A stretch of DNA of 64,000 nt from Ridgeia piscesae (taxonomy: Eukaryota; Annelida; Polychaeta; Sabellida; Siboglinidae): contig JAODUO010000429.1 in NCBI GenBank assembly GCA_025642075.2, positions 222,501 to 286,500 on the forward strand, given 5' to 3'. This document shows positions 63,241 to 64,000 of the stretch, one piece after another. The notes beneath the pieces were generated by a model. It had not been told where the DNA came from and made no database searches. It saw nothing but the letters and a program-made list of their open reading frames with translations. How positions within the stretch are numbered: position 1 is the stretch's first letter; each line of letters starts with the position of its first letter. The translations under genes were made by a program, and so were the position numbers.

Positions 63241-64000
63241 TTGACCTCACAAAAATCTCTATAATAATTTATCTTTTTACACATTTTAGACAATTTATCT
63301 GTAAACCAACTGCGAAACACAAGACAAAATAAATGATCTAAGCCAATGTTTATCCCTGTGAAGTAAATGATAAATTACTACTAAGTTTATGGAAGTCACT
63401 TTGGGAGTACCGCTGTAATACAAGGCAAGTATAAATATTTTGAGTGACATCTATAAGTATAATATACAGGCGTGTCAGTTATCCTTTTCCAAAGCCCGAG
63501 ACAGATCTTCCAAACTGCTCTATAGTCTACACACAGCTAAATGCCAGATGCAGTGTGTGCTTGCATAATGTCCAATAAATGCATACATTTTTCAGCTCAT
63601 CAGCTGTGCACAGTGGCGTCCTCTATTGGATGCATGTGCCTGTTGCTGCTGTCACATGTTGGCTTGGGCCTGGGCAATGCCTAATGGGCCTACCACTCAC
63701 TACCAGGCATCCAAAATCAACCAGAATAGAGTAAAATGTCTTAAACACTTAAATTTGACTCACTGCAATATCATTGGTTACACCGAGACATGTGACTTGA
63801 TACACTGAACTTTAAGGCTGGGACACGAGACAGGCAAATCATGACTAGGATGCTAGTGGAACCTAAGACTGAACCAGATCAAACATTGCATTGAATGAGT
63901 TTGGTACAAAGTATAGCTGTATATGTGAAATGTTCTAGCTCTCTGGAGGTTGCAGTAAACTTTCAAAGAGAAACATGACGGTTAGATCTCCAACATCTGC
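63241..64000. other. Non-coding stretch at the window edge, nothing recognised
   Basis: No supported exon, RNA gene or repeat. It could be intron of the possible minus-strand gene. Confidence 0.4.

Overview
The window looks like intron-rich, AT-rich animal nuclear DNA, probably from a marine non-insect invertebrate. I base this on spliced genes with GT-AG introns, very many microsatellites, tRNA-derived SINEs, several LINE families, and genes that insects generally lack (RAD51AP1, ALKBH2). There is nothing prokaryotic here: no operons and no CRISPR. I cannot name the species.

Layout. 0-3.6 kb is tandem repeat (CCGT, ACGC/AC/AT and TAG arrays). 3.6-10.2 kb carries a five-exon secreted fucolectin-type (F5/8C-like) lectin whose introns hold LINE and SINE fragments and a (GT)n array. 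10.6-13.1 kb is a decayed antisense LINE. 14.1-15.4 kb is ALKBH2 (minus strand), with an apparent one-base frameshift just before its last conserved motif. About 2 kb away, head to head, RAD51AP1 (plus strand, eight exons) runs from 17.3 to 22.9 kb. Between them is a 226-bp imperfect duplication carrying E2F-like and YY1-like motifs. A nearly intact but 5'-truncated LINE (minus strand) covers 24.4-25.8 kb. The gamma-secretase subunit gene aph-1 (plus strand, six exons) spans 26.3-32.7 kb; its introns contain a TTAA-flanked foldback MITE and a 0.5-kb (CA)n array.

35-53 kb holds no recognised coding gene. It has a CpG-rich candidate promoter (35.6-36.1 kb), LINE scraps, a four-copy MITE family, a transposon nested in another transposon (39.4-41.4 kb), a 1.1-kb 19-bp minisatellite, further simple repeats and a possible 5'UTR exon. 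53.3-56.1 kb encodes an SLC45A3-like sugar transporter in two coding exons with a 27-bp minisatellite in the intron. 56-64 kb is mostly noncoding, with a second copy of one SINE family and a possible unidentified terminal exon on the minus strand near 63 kb.

ALKBH2 (direct reversal of alkylation damage) and RAD51AP1 (homologous recombination) form a divergent pair of DNA-repair genes; the other genes are functionally unrelated. All gene calls come from reading splice sites, phase and remembered family motifs; no database search was run.
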